Made by a program: the position numbers and the translations under genes. Below are positions 48,163-59,765 of a stretch of DNA of 64,000 bases, piece by piece. Numbering within the stretch: the first letter of the stretch is position 1; each line of letters opens with the position of its first letter. The DNA is taken from positions 3,126,048 to 3,190,047 of the forward strand of contig JAESIW010000200.1 in the NCBI GenBank assembly GCA_016802295.1, written 5' to 3'. The notes under the pieces are model-generated. The model searched no databases. It was not told the DNA's origin and saw only the letters and a list, made by a program, of their open reading frames with translations. Source of the DNA: Brachionus rotundiformis. Lineage: Eukaryota > Rotifera > Eurotatoria > Ploima > Brachionidae.

Positions 48163-49005
48163 ATGCCTTTTCCGGAATTAAATGATAACAGATTTGAAAA
48201 AAATTTAACCAGTGGAGCTCATTCTTATCGAGAAAAAGTCAGAGAACAAATACTCCAAACTCCAAGAAGTGGTAGATTGAATAGAAGATCAATTGACTTG
48301 ACCATAACAAATGAGTCAACTGTTTATAGACCTTCTTCCAGACGATCTTATGATGCGTTAGGATTTGAGCAGCCAAGACTAAAATCAGCTTCTAGAGATC
48401 GTCAATTGATTCGATATAGTAATTATGTTCCTTCACAAGAGTCAAGAAAGCAATCGCTAAAGATAACTGAAGATCCTTATTTAGATAAGGAATTCATTGG
48501 CAGACCTAGCTCAAGAGAATCTTTATATAATGAGAAAGCAACATTAAGTGTTCGATCGTCAAAAAGGCTGCCGAAATCAATGGACGAACATACTCAAATA
48601 TCATCTGGTGATAATCTAGAAAATAGTCTGACTAAATCAATTAATTTTTTTGAATTTGATTCATCCAAGTCTAAAACAGAACAGCCACCAGTGCCAAAAC
48701 CAAGACAGAAAGATAGTATCCTTTTCAATAAACAAAATTTGCTCCTAAATGAAAATGAGAATTTAAAAATAAAGCGGAGTACAAATAGTTTAAATTCTTC
48801 TAGAGCAATTACACCAAGATTTGAACATTCTCGAGTAAAAAGGTATTCAACAAGTGACAAAATTGCTGATGACGGTAAATTTGATGATTCTCTGAGAGAT
48901 AACTGGCTCCAATCTGGAACAAAAACTAATCTTAATTTCTCTGCCAAGAACTCGAGCTTTGATTCAAATGAAGATAACAAAAAATTCATATATAAAAGAA
49001 AATGA
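48163..49005 (+). CDS. Unrecognised 280-aa disordered protein
   Basis: An uninterrupted ATG-initiated frame of 280 codons. The protein is rich in Ser, Arg, Lys and Asn, has no hydrophobic segment and looks largely disordered. Many RxxS-type sites (RRS, SRRS, RPSSRES) could be kinase targets, and PPVPKPRQ at about 175 is a plausible SH3-binding motif. I see no known domain. An in-frame stop just upstream supports this ATG unless the gene has a 5' exon. Length in this AT-rich context and codon quality argue for a real gene. It may be a cytoskeletal adaptor or sperm/ciliary protein, but this is a guess. Confidence 0.65.
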   Translation: MPFPELNDNRFEKNLTSGAHSYREKVREQILQTPRSGRLNRRSIDLTITNESTVYRPSSRRSYDALGFEQPRLKSASRDRQLIRYSNYVPSQESRKQSLKITEDPYLDKEFIGRPSSRESLYNEKATLSVRSSKRLPKSMDEHTQISSGDNLENSLTKSINFFEFDSSKSKTEQPPVPKPRQKDSILFNKQNLLLNENENLKIKRSTNSLNSSRAITPRFEHSRVKRYSTSDKIADDGKFDDSLRDNWLQSGTKTNLNFSAKNSSFDSNEDNKKFIYKRK

Positions 49006-50700
49006 ATTCAAAAAATATATTATCAGTCGAATGTATTTAAAAAAAATTTAAACTGTAAAATTAATTTCTAATTTATTCATAAATTTTTAAATTATTGTTC
49101 ATTATCTAATTAAGTATTAAATTTTAAATTTAATTTAAAAATTCAGTTATGCATCTAACTGAATCCAAATCGATCATTTTTAAGCAATATTTTTTTTTAA
49201 TTTTATCGATACAAACTTAAAAATAATATTATAAGATATTTGTTAATTTTCAGTTATTTAACTTGCGAAAATTCTGAATATTAAAAGATTTATTTCAATA
49301 AATAGTTAATTATACTTGTCATGATTTGTTTGATTATACAAAAAATAGAGTTGAATATTAGAAGTTAGGAAACTTTTAAAAAGGTGAAAACATTAATCAT
49401 GGTAAGAACAAAAATCTAAAATTATCTAAATTATCTTTCATGAATCAACCGACTCAAAATAAATTAAGATTATATTAAAGAAATAAGCAATCAGATGAAA
49501 AATAAAGTTTGTTTTTTTATTGATTGAAATTCGGCCTGATCATAAAATTATGATTTTAAATTAAATATTTAACATTTTAGTTGATATGAATTTGATTTTC
49601 TGATTTAAAACTTGGATTTTTGTAAATCAATTAAATAGCTATCAAAATATATATTTAAAAAAAATTTTGCAATAATTTAGATAAATTTATTAAAAGATTC
49701 TTGATTATTGAAGCTTTAATTTTTTCTGGAAGGACGGGATTCTTAATAAATGAATTTAAAAATCAACAGTTTTTTCATCATTTTTTTTAATTTGTTTATG
49801 GTTAAATTGAAAAATTAATTTTTTTTTCAATTTGGTAATGCGTAAGAAAAATTTGATCATATTTTAATTTTGCAAAGAAAAATAAATATTTACTTTAATA
49901 AAACATTTGATCAGATTTTTTTTTCATATTAGTGAAATATGAATATTTACAACTAAGGCTATTAGATTTATAATTCTATTTCTTCTTAAAATTATATATT
50001 TTTAATTTAGTTTATGTTTTAATTAATAATATAAACGTCTAAAAAGCTAATTTTCAATTTGTTTAACTATATTTATTATTTAATTTCGTGTTTGTGTTAA
50101 TTAAGTAAATTTTTATTTGACAAATAATGTAAATTCTTGATATAAAATGAAAATAAAATGAGAAAATTAATGTCTGTGTCAATGAATAAAATTAGTTGAT
50201 AACTAATCGATTGAAACTAGTCTTTAAAAATAGTCGAAAAAAAAAGGTTAATTTGTTTTTATTTTTGTTTATGATAAAAAATTTTGTCTGATTATCTCAA
50301 AAATTTTAAAAGGAAGCTTTTAGATAATAATTTAAATTTGAATATAATTACATTAAATATTGGTTGATTAAATTATTTATTCAAATGGTTTTATGTCCCA
50401 TAACAATAAGTTTATCATTAGAATACAATTAAATAGAGATGACTGGAAAATTAATGATTATTTATTAGAGTTATCTTTAGACAAAAACCAAAATCAAAGA
50501 ATGATTTGCAATTATTTAACTACAGTCAGCACTTATGAAGTTAATTAAATAGTTGTTGTCATTTAGCAATAATTTTATATTTCTTCTTAATTTTATTTCA
50601 TTTAATTGTTTTATAAATTTATTATTAAATCGAAATAACTAAGTATTTTAATTAGAATTAAATAATCCTTTAAAAAATGAAAACAAAATAAATAATTTAT

Positions 50701-50773
50701 GTAGTAGTAGTAGTAGTAGTAGTAAATAATACTGCGACCCTATTGGGTTAAGCTTCTTCGAAGCTATGGCAGT
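50701..50773 (-). mobile_element. Probable 3' end of a non-LTR retrotransposon
   Basis: Read on the minus strand, a structured segment (50731-50773) is followed by a short AT linker and eight TAC units (50701-50724). The structured part can fold as an outer stem ACTGC/GCAGT enclosing two hairpins, one AGCTTC/GAAGCT with a 3-nt loop and one GGGTT/GACCC-type with a 4-nt loop. A structured 3' UTR end plus a simple-repeat tail is typical of LINEs that prime on their own 3' end. No reverse transcriptase frame is seen, so it would be a severely 5'-truncated copy. Confidence 0.5.
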
Positions 50774-51996
50774 AAATGTATTAGTTATTTTGATTAGGAA
50801 AAATTCAAATTATGAATTATTAAGTCAGACAAATTTTTACTTTTTTAAAAAAATATATATAAATACATTTATAAAAATTGTTTGTTTGTAAATCTTAAAT
50901 AATTGAATAAAATAATTATAGGACTTAGTTTTAAATCTTATTTGAAATTTTAATGCGAATTATAAAAAATGTATTTTTTAACTGTTTAAATCGTTCAATA
51001 GAATTTATGATTAAAAACGATAACGATCATCAAGTATTTGATGAAGACTTAAGTATCATGAAAAGATTTGATCTTAAATTAATTATATCTTTTGGAAAAA
51101 GTATTTCTTATTTTTAAATGTAGAGCTTTCCAATAGAAAAAAGTAACGCGAATGTTCTTACACATATTTGATTTGTCCTAAAGAAATAATCTTATTATAT
51201 ATATCCGAAATGCTTGGTAAAACAATTTAGTTTAAAATGCTAAGAATTAAAAACTCTGGTTTAATTATCAATTTTAAGATATTTGAACAAATTTATGTGC
51301 CAAGTGTTTCTGTAGTCAATTTTATTAAATCATAAAGCGGAAATTAAGTTATCAACATCAAAATTCAATTTATTATAAGCATTCTAGTATTTTTTAGTAA
51401 ATTAAAAAAAGATATGACTGCAATTTTTTTTTATTAAAAAAAGTCTTATTCCTTAAGGAATCGGAATTTAGTATTGTATTTTTTTACTCGAATATTTAAA
51501 TATACATTAATAAATAGATATTGTTTTAACAGTAAGCAACAAAATGTAGTTATATCCAATTTTAAATTGACGCAAAAAATAGGATATTAATCACAAGTTA
51601 AATTAAAATGACAAAATTTTAAACAGCATGTTTTATTAATGTCCTAAAATTGGATAGAATTGAATTAAAATGGATTAAATTTTTTTTAAAGTAGCTCGAA
51701 ATAAAATTATAAATTGTAAAATATGTTAGCTTGCTGTTGAAAATGATAAAGTAATTATGTGAAAAAAGCTGTCTTTTTTTTCCAATTAATTAAACAAATT
51801 GTTTAAGACATCTTAATTTTAGCAAATTTGAACATATTTTTGGGTTGTTTATAAATAATATAAGCTTTTTGTTAATTTATTTAGCCAATACTCATAATTG
51901 AATTATATAAGATAACAAGTGGATCGCATATTAGAATAAAATTTATTATTTAACTTAAAAAAATGAAATTTATAAATTAAGGTAATTTGGAAAAAA

Positions 51997-52013
51997 TTAG
52001 GATTTGAACCTAA
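51997..52013 (-). pseudogene. tRNA T-arm-like relic
   Basis: On the minus strand TTAGGTTCAAATCCTAA forms a perfect 5-bp stem with the 7-nt loop TTCAAAT, the consensus T-arm. A weak anticodon-arm-like hairpin precedes it, but I cannot build a D-arm or acceptor stem, so this is at most a decayed tRNA, a tRNA-derived element or a mitochondrial insert. Confidence 0.3.
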
Positions 52014-53934
52014 AATCGATAATTCTTAATCATTAACATAAAACAATAAAAAGCTCAAACAATTTAAATATGTTTTTAAATCACTGTTCGGCAGTTGATC
52101 TTAAGAATTTAATTTTCAACTTTTTTTTATTATATGGTTAGATACCAAGCAACCAAGACAAAAATAGTGGTGCGGAAGCATCAAATCAAATAAATGTATT
52201 TTTAAAGATTATTTTTGAGATTAACTTGTGGCATTAAGAAAAATTTTGGACAGTTATGATAATTATAAAGAAAGGGAGTAAAAGATTAAAAAAAATAATT
52301 AAATTTCCAATTTTTAATTATTAAGACAATTCAATTAAAAAACAAAACATGTAAGGAAGTTCAGCTAATTTGCTTTGTCAAGTGTAAAATTTTGGTTTTG
52401 AAAAATTCTTCGATAAGATAAAAATTGCTGATGCACATGTCGGGTTTAATTAAATTTCAAAAGAATTTCTCAAAAATTTAAATTTCAAGGAAATTTAATT
52501 AAAATTAAATTTTAATTACGTTTGCTTATTAAACGCAACAAAGAGTCAAAATTAATCCTAAACTGTATTCAGGGTATTTACAGAATTGAGCATTTGATTA
52601 CAATTAGCTAAATTTAGGCAGCCAAAAAGCCAATTCAGAAGGTCCTTTAGAAGGAGATCTATTTTTCCCACGTCTTAAATTTTACGCATTTTCCTAAATT
52701 AATAACAAAAATCTTCAATGAATAAAAGCATTAAATAATTTGAGAAAAATTCTGTCAAATTTAATACAAATCTATCAAAATTTAAACGTAATAGGAGAAT
52801 TTCGTTGTCACCAAAATTTATGGTTCAAATTACTTGGAGGCGATTAGTGCCACAAAATGATAAATCGAGATCAAATTCTAATAATATAAGTAAAGTGTTG
52901 TTGTTATTTTTTATCATTTAATTTTATTTGGTAAACAATTTTAAGTTAAAATTCCACTTAAACCCGCACCATCAATACTAATTTTTCCACATCTTTAGTG
53001 AGACGATAGTGTCATGTATCAACATAAATGAATTTGATTAGATAAGATTTTAATATATTTTTCATTATTTGATTAGTTTTTTTTTTGATTCTATTTTGTT
53101 AATATCATATGTAATACATTTTAAGGTCTAAGTGTTTTTGCTTTCAGTATTAAAAAAGTGTTAAAATTATTTTTTTAATTAAAAAATGTATTAATATTTG
53201 AGAAAAAGAAGAAGTTCCTCTATGTTTGGCCGAGTTATCCTTCACAAACTCCTGGTTAAGCTCGTGATAAAAAATGATAAATCTATAGGTTGATGAGTTG
53301 ACAAATTTTTTGAATTAATAAATTGCTCACAATTCCGAGTCTGACAATGAAGCTCGATTAAGTTTCGTAATTTTTCGTTTGACTAAATACAAAGAAAAGA
53401 AGCTTTTTAATTTTCATTCGTTTTTCATTTTATTAATTAAATAATATTCTTGGGAAACACATAAATAAATATTCTTCTCTAAATGTAAATATTAAAAAAA
53501 TTCAACACAAGCAATTCTTGTTGCTGCAATGTGTTCTAACAAGAAAAATTATCATTATTCAATATTTTAATGATTTTTTTCGACTAAATTTGATGCGGAA
53601 TCAACAATTAGCTCCGGAATAAACTCAATCATTAATTAAATGAAAACTTTTTTTTTTGAAGTTTTTTTTTAAAGAAATTTCTTAATCTTTCTTTGTCGTC
53701 AAGTTATGCTTGCCTCGGCATCAATTAAAAAATAATTTCCTTAAGATTTTATTTACCTAAAATTAAAATATATTTAAATTATTAAACCGATATTTGTATG
53801 ATGTTAAAACTCATTAAATTTTTAAAAATATTTTTCTTTCGTAAATAATTAGTTAAAAATAAAATTTTATTTAAGAGTGGAATTGATATAAAATTGGAAA
53901 TTTATTATATTTTAAAAAAAATCATTATAACAAA

Positions 53935-54552
53935 ATGAGTGTTGAATTAGTTCGAGCTTTTTTGCTTAAATCAAAAAATTCAAAGAAACAAACTTTCCTC
54001 AACGACTTGTTCAAATCGATGGACAAGGACCACTCACGAAAAATAGACTATCATGAATTTAAGCAAGGTCTTTTCAAACTAGGCCTGACAGATCTGACTG
54101 AAGCAGAGATACGCAAATTATTCAATGACTTTGACACAAAACAAGATGGAAAGATCGACTTTACGGAATTTGTAAACGCTTTAAAGCCACAAGTGTCTGC
54201 CACAAGGCTCAAAGCAATAGATGAAGCCTTTAGAAAGCTTGATGTAAATAATGACGGCGTCTTGTCCATGGAAGATTTTAGAGTTGTTTATATGGAACAG
54301 GCCAAAAAACATCCAAAATGCGTCGATGGAACTTGGACAGTCGAACAAGTATATATAAATTATTAAAAAAAATTTAAATTAAACAAAAATTTTTAGGCGC
54401 TTAGAAGTTTTCTTGATGCATTCGATACGCCAGGAAAAGCTGACGGAATAGTGACCATGGAAGAGTTTCATAATTACTACGCAATCATATCAGCATCAAT
54501 TCCAGATGATTCCTATTTTGTATTTTTGATGAACTCATGTTTTGGGTCATAA
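53935..54552 (+). CDS. CAPS: Calcyphosin-like EF-hand protein
   Basis: Two exons (53935-54348, 54397-54552) give 189 aa, exactly the usual calcyphosin length. EF-hand loops begin at D30 (DKDHSRKIDYHE), D67 (DTKQDGKIDFTE) and D103 (DVNNDGVLSMED); a fourth, DTPGKADGIVTMEE, has the family's lengthened loop. The stretch KHPKCVDGTWT and the C-terminal NYYAIISASIPDDSYFVFLM are calcyphosin signatures. Calcyphosins are cytosolic calcium sensors, enriched in ciliated and secretory tissue and phosphorylated through cAMP signalling in vertebrates. The gene stands isolated on its left by the gene-poor region. Confidence 0.92.
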
Positions 54553-55523
54553 ACTGCAATTTAAATAATTTTTTTTATTATTTAAATTAGATTTAAAATT
54601 TTTTTTAAAAGAGATAATTTTATTTTATTTTAAAGATTAACGAATTATTCAATTCATTTTTTTGAATAAAATATTTTCATTAGAGATTTTTGAATCATCT
54701 TTGACTTGAAAATTGTTCAGAGACCCAGTTTCCAAGACATTTCTCCTAATTAATCAAATAAAATAAAATCACAAAAATGAAACTCAATAACTCATTTTCA
54801 AGAAATACTTTTTCAAATCATACACATTTTCCATCCAAATCATTCTTATTATAAAACACTCAGAAAATAATCTAGATAAAATCGAGGGATCGAATATTTT
54901 TTACGGTGCATTTTCTATTTTTTAATTAAATTGTTTATGTATTAATTTTTTTTTAATTGGTCTTATTAAATTGAGAATGTTTAATTCTCTTTTAATTTCT
55001 CATTCAATTAAAGTAATTTATGTTAAACATGAAAAAAAACGAGTTCCGTTTTAAAAAAGCTCCCACATATTAAAACTAAAATAACCTTTTAAAGTCTAGC
55101 AATAAAATATATAAAATAATGTAAATTTTCTATTTAAGACTAAAGGTTAAATTTAAAAATTACTAACTTTCATATATTTAAAATATTGATTGATTTTTTA
55201 AGATTGAAAACTTATTTAAATTCAAGGGTCTTTTTAATATATTATAAATTATAAATTTGAAAGCAATATATATTTTATTTTTTAGAGTTATTTTTATAAC
55301 TCGTAGCAATTTTTCTAAATTTATAATTTTCTCTCGGCGTTCTTTAATTAATGAAACACTTAAAATCCAGTTAATTGTTTTGATTTCAAAAACTTTAATT
55401 TTATTTTCTTAAACAATAATTAGAAGTCGAAAAGTGAGAATTAAATTTTAGAAAATTTATTTTTAAATTGTTTTGAAAATTTATTCTATTTACAAAAAAA
55501 ATTTAATTTTTAAGATTTGTTTA
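54553..55523. other. Convergent spacer, calcyphosin / syntaxin
   Basis: Non-coding; it contains the 3' ends of two convergent transcripts and nothing else I can name. Confidence 0.5.
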
Positions 55524-56953
55524 TCAGTGTTTGATAGATAAATAAATAATCAAACCAATTATAGCCATCACGATTACTATGATTAGAATTAAAAAAAGGA
55601 TTTTCTTTCTATATCGTGACTTAAAAATAAAATTATTAAAATACAAAAATTAATTCAAATTTCTTAATCTTGTGAATCTGTTATTAAGAGATAGATCGAT
55701 TAAGAAATGTATTTTAACTTACTGAATATCGTGATGCTTTAGCCAGATTTTCGTTTGCATAATGCACATTCGCATGGGTCGACTCAACATTTGAACTAAT
55801 ATTGTCTTTTTTAATTTAAACAATTACAATTCAATTATATTATTTTAAGTCCAAAGAAGAAAGTATAATCTAGTTATTTAATGTAAAAATTATAAGCGAA
55901 ATAAACAATGGATATAATTCTGTAAAATTTCTATTTGTACCCATATTAAAGTATATCAATAACTTTATACACTTAATTTCTAGATATTCATCTTATCAAT
56001 AAATAATAATTTTTTATATACCTATTAAACTGTTTTGCTCGTTGACCATTGTTGCCAAATCAGTCATTATTGCATTAATATCAATAATATCACTCTTTTT
56101 AAAATCAATTAGAAAAAATTCATCATTTCAACTTAAAATAATTAACCTCAATTTGTTTCATTTTTATTTCTCTATTATGGACCATATCAATTTGCTGATC
56201 CAAATCAGCCAGCTTTCTAAAATTAAAAATTAAATAAATAATTAAAATTATTCACTTACTTATTTTGTAGGAGAGCTTGTCTCTCATCGACAATCTTAAT
56301 TCAAAGAGAAAATTATTTTATTAAACTTGGCTTTTTTTCTATACTTCAATATTTGTGTCATAGTTTTCGACATCGGTACTTTTCACTGTATTCAATCGAA
56401 GTTTATCTCTTATTTCCTCTTGAAGATTGCTGTATGCCTTCAACTCATCTTCGAATGTTCGTTTTGATTTTGTAAGTGAAATTTCAGACTAAAAATCAAA
56501 ATTAATTCACCATTTAGGTGCTCTTGATAAAATTAGAAATACCTCATTGGTGTTTAAACTGGACAGTTTTTTGAAGCACGATTGAATTTCGCCTATGACT
56601 TTATTTGATTTTTGAAAAGATTCGTGACTAAATACAAAAAATATATACAAATTGATTGGTATTTTTTTAAAAAGTACATATTATCACGAAATTGATTTGT
56701 ATCTTTGGAACTTCCAATTTGATTTTTTAGTTGATTTAATTGATTATCTTGAAAAAGAGAATAACAAAAAAAAGGCAATAAAAATTATTGGCCTCACAGA
56801 ATTGTTTCAGTCTAAAGAAATTGTTTTTTATATTGCTATTGATTTGATCGACTGTGCTGTTAGCTTTAAAATTTAAATTTTAAATTAAAAACCTTTAAAA
56901 TTATTAACTATTAACTAACCACCATAATTTTGATAATTACTAGAACTTGCCAT
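55524..56953 (-). CDS. STX7: Syntaxin-7/12-like Qa-SNARE
   Basis: Ten small exons (56920-56953, 56798-56863, 56678-56747, 56543-56627, 56345-56488, 56260-56294, 56147-56216, 56022-56094, 55723-55805, 55524-55619) join in frame to 251 aa. An N-terminal Habc-type helical region (about 10-120) is followed by a linker, the SNARE helix (about 160-218, SDIIDINAIMTDLATMVNEQNSLID with the zero-layer Gln in NEQ) and a C-terminal membrane anchor of about 22 residues preceded by RYRKK, ending IYLSIKH. The MKQIESDIIDINAI-type start of the SNARE motif and the size fit syntaxin 7/12/13, Qa-SNAREs of early to late endosome and lysosome fusion. The tail anchor puts it post-translationally in endosomal membranes. 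Confidence 0.9.
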
Positions 56954-57398
56954 TATTTATATAGTTAAATCAATGATTAATTCAGTAAATTTTAATCAAA
57001 AATTTAAAAAACTTCTCTCTATAATTATTAAATATGAATATTTAAAATATTTTATGCTAAGAAAAAAAATAAATACATTCACGTGATTATCACATTATAA
57101 TTATTGTTATTCTTTGAATGTTATCTATAGAAATATTAAAAACTTATAATTTTATTTTAATTAAAATTGTTAAAAGATTTCATTATTTGTCAATAAGAAG
57201 GTATTTTTAGCTTATTAAGTGATTTAAATTTTAAGTTCAAAATTTAATTTACGTTAATTAAATTATTTCAAGCAAAAAGAAATAAAAAAAAGAATTTACT
57301 TTTAAAAATTCATTCAACTTTATTAACTATAATATCAGCTCTAATTTATTTCGAATTATGAAGTTTTTAATTTAATCTCTTTTAAAGTAATTGAATTC

Positions 57399-58280
57399 TT
57401 AATTTTTTTTCGAGTTTATAATTTTAATTGGTATAAAAATACAATCATCAGATTTAACTTCTGATCTTTTAAGTGTTTCATTTGGTTTTTCTGAAACAGA
57501 TGATCTACCAGGATTTTTATCCTCATCTCTTGAAATTCGTTTATATTCAGCTGATTGAGGATAAAATTTGGTTCCATTCTCTGAAACAGTAACTTTTTTG
57601 CAATATCTTTCTTCAGTAATTTTTGTACGAATTGCCTGTTCCTCATCGGGATTAAGAGGCTTCTCTTCAAAAGTTACAACTAATGGGTCCGAGTTATCAA
57701 ACTGAACTTGTTTTTCAGTTTTATAATCACACCTTTCTGGTCTTTTTAAAGGCACATCAACAACCACCAGACCATTTGGTTTCAGAGAACTGCTTATATT
57801 TAATATATCAGCATTTTGAGGAAGGCTAAAGACTTTTCTGAATTCCTTGAATGAAAAGTCATTGTTTGTATCAGATCTTTTTTCCTCTCGACCCGTGACA
57901 ATTACCTGATGTTTGTCATGGGAAACTATTACATTTATAGAATCGGCTGAGTAACCTGGACAGTCTATCCGTATACGATGAATATCTGGAACTCTTGAAT
58001 TTAATACAGGATCCGAATTAATCTTCCCTAAGCTGTTTTCTCTTACTCGGTCAAAATCATAATCTCTTCTTAAAAGACTTGGCCTTCGAAAAAAAGCAGT
58101 CTCTCTTTCATAAAACCTTGGTCTAAATAAAGAATAATCTCCAAAGTTTTCACTCATTCTTTTTAAATGATTCTGTCTGATGCGTTCAAATTCTTGATAA
58201 AAGTCTGAACCAAAGCCTCTTGGTGGTTCCAATATATCAAAATCATTTGGCCATCTACGCAAAAAAAAGTTTTTCGACAT
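57399..58280 (-). CDS. Small heat shock protein with long C-terminal extension
   Basis: Single exon, 293 aa, long for a small heat shock protein (commonly 150-230). The N-terminal arm is Arg/Phe-rich (RRWPNDFDILEPPRGFGSDF, RPRFYERE). One alpha-crystallin domain lies at about 97-185: IDCPGYSADSINVIVSHDKHQVIVTGREEKR, FKEFRKVFSLPQNAD, then LKPNGLVVVDVPLKR, the canonical end. About 105 hydrophilic residues follow, finishing with CIFIPIKIIN, which contains an I-x-I/V-type motif able to plug the domain edge during oligomerisation. It acts as an ATP-independent chaperone that holds unfolding proteins. Lack of introns is common for heat-shock genes. Confidence 0.92.
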   Translation of the reverse strand: MSKNFFLRRWPNDFDILEPPRGFGSDFYQEFERIRQNHLKRMSENFGDYSLFRPRFYERETAFFRRPSLLRRDYDFDRVRENSLGKINSDPVLNSRVPDIHRIRIDCPGYSADSINVIVSHDKHQVIVTGREEKRSDTNNDFSFKEFRKVFSLPQNADILNISSSLKPNGLVVVDVPLKRPERCDYKTEKQVQFDNSDPLVVTFEEKPLNPDEEQAIRTKITEERYCKKVTVSENGTKFYPQSAEYKRISRDEDKNPGRSSVSEKPNETLKRSEVKSDDCIFIPIKIINSKKN

Positions 58281-59042
58281 TTTTAAGCTTATATTTATTT
58301 TATTTTTCCTAATTATTAGATTCTGTATGTTATGTAAATAGGTTTCTTTTATACCTTTAGAAGGTATTTAATTCAAACAGTTTTAGAGTTTGTTTTTTAA
58401 TGCAAATTGGCGAATTGTTTTCAACCAGACAAAAAAAGGTAATAATTAATCATTATCAAAGACTATGGAAACAAATCAGTAACAAATGATTTGACTTAAA
58501 ATTTAATTCAGTTATTCATCTATTTAATTCTATTAAGAAATGTTATTCAATAATTTCAAATCAAAATTTGTTTTCCTTTGAACGTTTACTCAAGTTTTAA
58601 TTAAATAATTACTAAAATATCGTTTTGGTACAATTTTGTTGTATGATTAAATAGAGACTAATTTTTTTAGGGTTAAAATTTTAGTAAGAATTAGGCAATA
58701 TTTAGCTTCCAACAATATTTTTGTAAATAAAAATCATAAAAAATTCTAAAAGCTTTATTATTTTTTTAAACTACGTAACAGTACGTCTAGTCTGAAAAGA
58801 AATTAATCATTTCATTTAGTTTAATTGGAAATTCCAAAAAAATTATTTTATTTTCAAATTTGTTTGTTAAGATTCAATGCTTTCATAATACAAAAATTAA
58901 ATTCTGTTTTAAATTATCTATAACTAAACCAACTGAAGACTTTTTTGAGGCATCATCTAAAACCTCGTGACTAAATTTCTAAATTTTAAAATTGAAAATT
59001 AAAAAAAAATCTAAATTATTCTAATTTGATTTGACCTAAACA
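58281..59042. other. Divergent spacer, sHSP / MED8
   Basis: Holds the sHSP promoter (TATA listed separately) and the MED8 promoter; no coding signal. Confidence 0.5.
58346..58353 (-). promoter_or_regulatory. TATA box of the small heat shock protein gene
   Basis: TATAAAAG on the minus strand, 66 bp upstream of the sHSP ATG, fits a strong TATA promoter. I do not see a clean nGAAnnTTCnnGAAn heat-shock element next to it. Confidence 0.45.
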
Positions 59043-59765
59043 ATGGATCAAAAAATAAGCGACAATTTGGACATTTTGATTCATGATTTAAAAGAATGTA
59101 AATATTCCCTTGAATTACTGTTGGCAAATCTTGGCAATGATGAACAGCGTTTAGCCTATAATGAAGTAGACTGGTTGTCTATCTTGAACAGTCTAAGAAT
59201 CGCTTCAACAAACTTAATTTCAATCTCAAACTTTTTTAAGAGCCTAAACAAAGACAAACGATTGGACTTTTCACTTAAAACAAGCGTGGTATTACCCAAA
59301 GCATATTCCGAAGAGGTGGATCCAGAACTTCAAAGCTTTACTGAAGGTCGAATAAGTGTTTTTAACCATGACGTGATTCCTCATATTATGAGAACTAAAC
59401 TTATTCCTTCAGTTGAAGAAGAAGAAACTAAATTACATCAAGCTGCTAAAGATTTTGAACTGATTAAAACTTTTGATGTAAATTTATTAAAAAATCAACT
59501 ATTAAAAGGCGATTTTAAGTTATTTTATCATTTAGAAAAATATAAGTTTTTTTAAAAAAACTATCGAAGAGTCTGCCTCTATGGTTGAAAAACCAAAACG
59601 CGATTTAGAAAGTATTTTTTATTTAAATTAAAATTTGATCTATCTAATATAAAATATCTAGCTAAACAATCAAATGTGACTACATACAATTTACAAGATA
59701 CCTTTCAGTTGATCAATTCGTTTTATAATTTAAAAATTGTTCCAAGACAACCTGGCCAGCGATAA
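59043..59765 (+). CDS. MED8: Mediator complex subunit 8
   Basis: Three exons (59043-59477, 59536-59611, 59662-59765) give 204 aa; human MED8 is 268. The N-terminal helix (about 5-75: LDILIHDLKECKYSLELLL, WLSILNSLRIASTNLISISNFFKSL) binds TBP and the Mediator head in the family. The clearest signature is FTEGRISVFNHDVIPHIMRTKLIPSVEEEETKL at about 100-130 (compare human [20 protein letters not shown]). A helical part links to a short C-terminus ending PRQPGQR; the Gly/Gln-rich tail of vertebrate MED8 is missing. Mediator bridges activators and RNA polymerase II. The intron inside the VEEEE helix region was placed by continuity with KNISFFKKTIEES. Confidence 0.9.

Larger units (their letters stand above)
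49006..53934. other. Gene-poor region with repeat relics
   Basis: Nearly 5 kb without a supported gene. It holds a LINE-like 3' tail with a GTA microsatellite (50701-50773) and a T-arm-like sequence (51997-52013), both listed separately. The rest is AT-rich with no open frame of note. Confidence 0.55.

Noticed and set aside
48594..48989. 131-codon minus-strand frame
   Set aside because: Antisense shadow of the 280-aa gene; the plus frame is longer and of better composition.
50731..50773. Hammerhead ribozyme
   Set aside because: Three stems are present but neither the CTGATGA nor the GAAA core is found.
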